From contig CACZMF010000009.1 in NCBI GenBank assembly GCA_902782225.1, forward strand, positions 1 to 64,000: DNA of 64,000 bases, read 5' to 3'. The stretch comes from an uncultured Bacteroidia bacterium. Lineage in GTDB: Bacteria; Bacteroidota; Bacteroidia; Bacteroidales; UBA932. Below are positions 59,649 through 64,000 of this stretch, in pieces (the stretch's first letter is position 1; the number at the start of each line of letters is the position of its first letter). The translations under genes were made by a program, and so were the position numbers. The notes beneath the pieces were generated by a model. That model made no database searches and was not told the origin of the DNA. It worked only from the letters and a program-made list of their open reading frames with translations.

Positions 59649-61988
59649 TCAGATGATTGTTATAGTTCCTTTGCCCGCATCCATCTTGATGCGGTCTCCG
59701 TTCTTCAGGAATTTCGTGGCGCCTTTCACGTTCACGACGGTGGGAAGGCCGTATTCCCGGGCCACGACGGCACCGTGCGACAGGGAGGAGCCGATCTCCG
59801 TCACGAGGCCGCTGACGATGGAGTAGTAGGGACTCCATCCTATGTCGGTGAATTTGGCCACCATTATCTCCCCGCGCTGCAGCTGGTTCGCATCCTCAGC
59901 GGAATTGACTATGTGGACTATGCCTTCGCATTCCCCGTTGGAGACGGGCACCCCGCGCAGCACGCCGTCGGAAGGGTCCACGTCGAAGACGTCCGCGACG
60001 GGTTTGCCGATGTAGATATCGTCAAACGACAGCCCTTCCTGGATAGCGTGAGCCTTGCGCCTCCTTTCTGCGGCCTTCTGCAGGGAGGAATCGCCTTCAA
60101 TCAGCCGTCCGATTTCCTCGTGGGTGAGGAAATAGATCAGGTCCGCATCCGGAAGCAGCCCCGCTGCCACCAGCTGCTCCGCAAGGCGGGCATACTGCGT
60201 CTTGAACATATCTATGAGCAGGATCAGCTCCGACTTGGTGGATTCGCGGTCCACGACTCCCTGCCTGGATTTCTTTGCATAAGATATCGCAGCCGCCTTG
60301 AGCAGCGGATTCTTGATGAACGAGAATTCCCTGCCATAGTCGATTTTCTCCTCCTTCTGCTCCAGGTTCATCGGCGAGCGGATGATGCTCAGGAGGTAAT
60401 TCATAAGCGAAATCTCATCCTCCCGCCATGGCTTGTTGCGCATCTCGGCCTCCTTGATGCAGCGGTGGCCGTGGCGCGACAGGAAGGCCCGGTATTCAGC
60501 GTCCAGTTCTGCATTGCCCTTTATGAATGCCAGGAGTTCTTCCGCGCTGAAGCCCTCCGCTTCCGGGCGGCGCGCCTTTATGGAACCCGCCAGCGTCTGG
60601 AGGCGCTGCAGGATGTCGGCGCTCTCTATGCCGGGGATGTTCGAAAGCAGGTGCGACACGAACGACTGATACTTCCGCTTGTCCGGGAAATACTTGTCCA
60701 CCATCATATAGAGGGTGCTGGAGGCGCTGCCTGAATATGCCGAAGCAGCATAATGGTAGATGAGGCTTTCGTCCAGATAGGCTATGTTGGCGTCGATGCT
60801 CCGGTATAATTCCCGGCACGAAGACGTGTCGGCAAAGTGCACTTTATCCAGCATCCTGCCGAACTTCTTCATTGCGCGCCTTCCGGAAAACACGAATTTG
60901 AGGAACTTTGCCGAATTGATGATCCGGACCAGGGGGCTGGAAAATTTCGCCTGCACCGGGGGATAATCGTGATACTCCCCCATTATGGACAGGTTCATCG
61001 ACTGAGGATTGGCGATCCCGACCTTCGCATACATATTGTAGAGCAGGTTCATGTCGAAGAACAGATGCCCGGAAAATGAGGAAATCAGCCTCAGGGGCGG
61101 CTCCTCGGAGGGGGATTTATACACGCCGGCAAGCCACAGCATATACCGCATGCCGTAGTCAATTGCCTTTGCCGAAGTTGTCAAAGTCAGCGGAGTCACG
61201 GCACCGGGCATCATCTCCCCTACGTTACGTTTGGTGAAAAGGTGGGCGCTGATGTCGTCGTCGCGGTCGAATTCTTCGATGTCTATTATTTCCGTGGTGA
61301 TGGGGCGCATCTGCAGAAGATACAGCACTCCGTCCTTTAGGGCCCATTCCACATCCATCTCCCCGCCGAAGTCCGACCTTATCTTCAACCCCGTGTCATA
61401 CAGCAACCTGACCTCATCCTCGCTTAGCAGGGAGTCGCCGCATGGGCGGTAGCACTTTCTGGAAATCTGGTAGCGGCGGGCGCTCACCTGCCCGGACACC
61501 AGATTCTCGCCCTGGCCCCGGACCGCTTCGATCAGGATGGTGGCGCCGTTGTCCGGGGCGGCCGTGAAAAACACTCCGGCCTTGTCGCTGTCTATCATTT
61601 TCTGCACGACCACGTTCATCGCGGCCCCGCCCAGATTGAAATGTCCGGCATAATCGCTCACGCGGCCGGAATCAAGAGACGCGACACACTTCCTGATGCC
61701 GTCCATAAGGCCCTCGCGGCCGACCGACAGGCAAGTATCGTACTGGCCGGCATTCGACGCCCCGGCCTGATCCTCATTGGATGCGGAGGAGCGCACGGCC
61801 ACAGTCTTGCAGCCAAGGGAGTCAAACGCCTGAAGCACAGCCGCTTCGTCTATCTGGTCGAGCTCCGTCAACACAAAGCCCGCAGGGACGTTGAAGCCCC
61901 GCCTGACCAGCAGATCCAGGCCCTTCGCCTTCCCTCCAGCAGAATTGTATTTTTCTTCCGGTAACGATCCTAACTTATAAACTCTCAT
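59649..61988 (-). CDS. PEP-utilising phosphotransferase-like enzyme (Rph/PpsA-type)
   Basis: 779 aa. The N-terminal ATP-binding half starts GGKAKGLDLLVRRGFNVPAGFV with AVRSSASNEDQAGASNAGQYDT and MDVEWALKDGVLYLLQMRPIT, as in PEP synthase and rifampicin phosphotransferase. The C terminus is the swivelling His domain with TEIGSSLSHGAVVAREYGLPTVV, whose His carries phosphate. It lacks the separate PEP-binding barrel of true PEP synthases, so it more likely phosphorylates an unknown small molecule. It overlaps the upstream lipocalin-like gene by ATGA. Confidence 0.85.
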   Translation of the reverse strand: MRVYKLGSLPEEKYNSAGGKAKGLDLLVRRGFNVPAGFVLTELDQIDEAAVLQAFDSLGCKTVAVRSSASNEDQAGASNAGQYDTCLSVGREGLMDGIRKCVASLDSGRVSDYAGHFNLGGAAMNVVVQKMIDSDKAGVFFTAAPDNGATILIEAVRGQGENLVSGQVSARRYQISRKCYRPCGDSLLSEDEVRLLYDTGLKIRSDFGGEMDVEWALKDGVLYLLQMRPITTEIIDIEEFDRDDDISAHLFTKRNVGEMMPGAVTPLTLTTSAKAIDYGMRYMLWLAGVYKSPSEEPPLRLISSFSGHLFFDMNLLYNMYAKVGIANPQSMNLSIMGEYHDYPPVQAKFSSPLVRIINSAKFLKFVFSGRRAMKKFGRMLDKVHFADTSSCRELYRSIDANIAYLDESLIYHYAASAYSGSASSTLYMMVDKYFPDKRKYQSFVSHLLSNIPGIESADILQRLQTLAGSIKARRPEAEGFSAEELLAFIKGNAELDAEYRAFLSRHGHRCIKEAEMRNKPWREDEISLMNYLLSIIRSPMNLEQKEEKIDYGREFSFIKNPLLKAAAISYAKKSRQGVVDRESTKSELILLIDMFKTQYARLAEQLVAAGLLPDADLIYFLTHEEIGRLIEGDSSLQKAAERRRKAHAIQEGLSFDDIYIGKPVADVFDVDPSDGVLRGVPVSNGECEGIVHIVNSAEDANQLQRGEIMVAKFTDIGWSPYYSIVSGLVTEIGSSLSHGAVVAREYGLPTVVNVKGATKFLKNGDRIKMDAGKGTITII

Positions 61989-62974
61989 CTCTTTATCCCG
62001 CTCAGCGCCCTCTGGTTGAACCAGCGGTCCCTGTTGCCATTGAAGCCGATTTCGAAGATGCCGCGGCACACTTTTCCGTCGATTGTGAATTCAGCTATGT
62101 TTTCGTGCAGGACATACTGCCCGTCCTGGAATCGGTAGATCACGCCCGCCAGCACCCTGGCGGCGACATTTATGGTGCGTCCGTCATCCAGGGCCACGGC
62201 AAAGGACAGCCCACCGGGCACGATGCCCTTGCCGATCTGCTCCAGGTCCAGGTCAGCACGCAGCCAGTAGTGCTGCCCGGCGCCGTCCCGGTAATTGCCC
62301 AGCTCCATGACGCTCATCGCAGGATAAGAGACCATGGAATAGTTGAACTGGCACCCGGCCGACACTGCCATCAGCCACAGGTGGTTGTTCATATAGTTCC
62401 AGTCCCGCCTGCCGAACGAGTGGTCACGCACGCAGGGAAGCCGGAAGCCGGAAGTCTCGCCGTTGAGGGTCAAGGTACCTTCCAGGACGCCTTCCTGCTC
62501 ATAATGGCACTGGCCGTCTATGGATTGCAGCTGCCCGAAAAACGCCTTGTTCCATTTTTCGTTGGCAATTCCGGTGGCCTTTCGCACAGCAGGCATATCG
62601 TTCGTGAAATCAATGGGTTCCTGCCCGGGAATGAAGGATGCGCTGAACTCCGCTTCATCTCCTTCATCCAGCGTTCCCTTAAAAGAAAGAGTCCAGCGGT
62701 CGCCGTCCCTTTCGACCCGCACGGGCGCTTCGCCGGCAGGAAAAAGCTCCCGCTTCAAGGAGTGCAGTTTACCACCAAGATAAACTGCAAACCAGCTTTC
62801 CTCCGAATCCACCCTGAGGCCCAGGCGGGCATAGACCGACATCGATTCTCCGTGCGCCGAGAAATAATAGGAGTTGTTCACCATCGGATCGGCTTCTCCT
62901 TCCAGGGAAAAGCCCTCTGCATACTGGAAATCGAAAGGCTTCTGCGCCTTCCTCCTTTCCAGCACCTTGCACAT
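61985..62974 (-). CDS. Lipocalin-like (CrtC/AttH-type) protein
   Basis: 329 aa with no signal peptide. Two beta-barrel halves are suggested by alternating strands, e.g. GDRWTLSFKGTLDEGDEAEF and YWLRADLDLEQIGKG, with the family-like segment RDHSFGRRDWNYMNNHLWLM. The pattern recalls CrtC-type hydratase or AttH/DUF7064 lipocalin proteins; call tentative. First gene of the operon that continues into the phosphotransferase-like and HAD genes, and divergent from a phytoene-desaturase-like gene. A larger open frame runs over the divergent gene but is not coding. Confidence 0.6.
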   Translation of the reverse strand: MCKVLERRKAQKPFDFQYAEGFSLEGEADPMVNNSYYFSAHGESMSVYARLGLRVDSEESWFAVYLGGKLHSLKRELFPAGEAPVRVERDGDRWTLSFKGTLDEGDEAEFSASFIPGQEPIDFTNDMPAVRKATGIANEKWNKAFFGQLQSIDGQCHYEQEGVLEGTLTLNGETSGFRLPCVRDHSFGRRDWNYMNNHLWLMAVSAGCQFNYSMVSYPAMSVMELGNYRDGAGQHYWLRADLDLEQIGKGIVPGGLSFAVALDDGRTINVAARVLAGVIYRFQDGQYVLHENIAEFTIDGKVCRGIFEIGFNGNRDRWFNQRALSGIKR

Positions 62975-63019
62975 TATCTTCTTTTTGAGAGCGAAAAACA
63001 TATAAAATTGTCCAGGGCG

Positions 63020-63027
63020 CAAAGTTA
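63020..63027 (-). promoter_or_regulatory. -7 element TAACTTTG for the lipocalin-like operon
   Basis: Perfect TAnnTTTG on the minus strand, 45 bases before the ATG at 62974. Confidence 0.55.
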
Positions 63028-63049
63028 CTGATAAATGGCTTATTATCCT

Positions 63050-63057
63050 TATATTTG
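63050..63057 (+). promoter_or_regulatory. -7 element TATATTTG for the desaturase-like gene
   Basis: TAnnTTTG 22 bases before the GTG start at 63080. Confidence 0.6.
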
Positions 63058-63079
63058 TATCTGTTTTTAAGCGACAGTC

Positions 63080-64000
63080 GTGAAAACTCTTACTGTAATC
63101 GGAGCTGGTATTTCCGGCCTGACCTGCGCCATATACGCCCAAAGGGCGGGTTTCAAGACCACTATCCTGGAGAAGGCCGGCGGGCCCGGAGGCGTCTCCA
63201 CAAGCTGGAAACGCAAGGGCTACACCTTCGAGGGAGGCATACACTGGCTCATCGGTTCCCGGCCCGGACTGCCCCTGCACGACGTCTGGACTGATACGGG
63301 AGCCCTTGGGACGAACAATCCCGTGTTCTACAAAGATCCCGTGTACACGCTCATCGACGGGGACACAGTCCTCGAGCTGCCCCGCAGCGCCAAAAAGATG
63401 CAGAAAGTCCTCGGGACCTTTTCCCCCCGGGACAAGGCGGCGCTCGCCGTGCTGCGCTTCCACATCTGGTGCTTCACTTTCTTCCACACCCCTATCCTCG
63501 ACCTCGGCGGCCTCAAGGTCAGGCATCCCCGCCGTTTCTCGCTCCCGGAGTTTCTCAAGATGGGCCCTGCCGTGCTCCTGACCCCGTACCTGATGAGCAT
63601 CTCCGCCGGACGCTATATCAAACGTTTCCGAAACCCGCACGTGCGACGCCTGCTGGAGACCGTCGTGGACCCGAAAATCAACGCCCTCTCGCTCATCTAC
63701 ACCCTGAGCACCTTCGACGACGGCGACGGCGGCTACCCGGAAGGGGGCTCGCTGCGCATGTCCCGGAACATGGCGGACACATTCACCGCTCTCGGCGGGC
63801 AGATCCGGTACCACACGCCCGCGATTGGGGTGCGCGAGACTCCGGAGGGCATCTGCGTGCTCACGGAAAACGGCTCCATCGCAAGCGACGCCGTGGTGAT
63901 TTCTTCCGACGCCCGCACCGCCATCGACAAGCTCTTCCCAGAGCCCCTCGAGACCCGCTGGGCAAGGCGCCTGCGAAGCAAGCTGCGCACCGCCCAATGC
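63080..64000 (+). CDS. Phytoene-desaturase-like FAD oxidoreductase (3' end beyond window)
   Basis: Partial: 307 codons, no stop before the window edge. GTG start, then KTLTVIGAGISGLTCAIYAQ with the Rossmann loop GAGISG, TILEKAGGPGGVSTSWKRKG and FEGGIHWLIGS, which is the CrtI/NAD(P)-binding_8 family pattern. Later YPEGGSLRMSRNMADTFTALGG and VVISSDARTAIDKLF match the family. It may oxidise a carotenoid, retinoid or other lipid. Divergent from the CrtC-like gene, hinting at a shared lipid pathway; the missing ~200 residues would hold the rest of the fold. Confidence 0.82.
   Translation, partial: MKTLTVIGAGISGLTCAIYAQRAGFKTTILEKAGGPGGVSTSWKRKGYTFEGGIHWLIGSRPGLPLHDVWTDTGALGTNNPVFYKDPVYTLIDGDTVLELPRSAKKMQKVLGTFSPRDKAALAVLRFHIWCFTFFHTPILDLGGLKVRHPRRFSLPEFLKMGPAVLLTPYLMSISAGRYIKRFRNPHVRRLLETVVDPKINALSLIYTLSTFDDGDGGYPEGGSLRMSRNMADTFTALGGQIRYHTPAIGVRETPEGICVLTENGSIASDAVVISSDARTAIDKLFPEPLETRWARRLRSKLRTAQC

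Noticed and set aside
61985..63997. Minus-strand frame extending the lipocalin-like protein to 670 codons
   Set aside because: The added part lies opposite the clearly coding desaturase-like gene and low-complexity; the Met at 62974 follows a good promoter.

Overview
The window looks like a high-GC member of Bacteroidales (Bacteroidota). The evidence is SusC/SusD pairs, BACON, BIG_2 and fimbrillin-like lipoproteins, DUF4249 and DUF4252 proteins, an S16 protein with an Ala/Glu-rich tail, and many promoters with the Bacteroidota -7 element TAnnTTTG, some with a TTG about 19-20 bases upstream. The overall style would suit an uncultured gut Rikenellaceae or Cryptobacteroides-like genome; that placement is inference. 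No rRNA, CRISPR array or phage is seen, and there is one tRNA (Leu-CAA).

Layout. 0.1-9.6 kb: sulfatase, tsaE, araD, a lipoprotein, a ComM/YifB ATPase, a secreted sialate O-acetylesterase fused to an EEP hydrolase, and a GH27 alpha-galactosidase. 9.7-11.3 kb: an HUH (RAYT/Y1-like) transposase between two ~140-bp direct repeats that carry overlapping hairpins. 11.5-23.3 kb: one tightly packed operon of MBL lipoprotein, FAD oxidoreductase, SusC, BACON lipoprotein, SusD, MBL lipoprotein, MBL lipoprotein. It has transporter genes but no glycoside hydrolase, and is the best candidate for an undescribed system. 23.3-30 kb: an RlmI-like methyltransferase, pgk, a 47-aa peptide, a large lipoprotein, rpsP-rimM and a small lipoprotein. 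30-37.7 kb: a secreted nucleoside hydrolase fused to a P-loop kinase-like domain, a BIG_2 lipoprotein, an SseB/SUKH-like protein and two membrane proteins.

36-50 kb is a rearranged accessory stretch. A ~90-bp dispersed repeat (here R1) occurs five times between 32.1 and 49.6 kb, usually beside promoters. Near it lie gene relics (a 19-codon chimera, a ybjQ fragment, a RelE/ParE-type toxin remnant, a BRO-family pseudogene), a duplicated promoter, a second ILCQS peptide with its fimbrillin-like lipoprotein, and two sigma-factor systems. One system is sigma, a putative anti-sigma protein and two DUF4252 proteins; the other is FecI/FecR/TonB receptor/DUF4249.

50-64 kb returns to ordinary genes: a beta-barrel protein, tRNA-Leu, an aroD-aroA fusion with an aminotransferase, an SGNH hydrolase, a small barrel, a PlpD-type patatin, then a minus-strand operon (lipocalin-like protein, PEP-utilising phosphotransferase-like enzyme, HAD hydrolase) divergent from a phytoene-desaturase-like gene cut by the window edge. 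All functions are read from motifs and context; no database search was possible.
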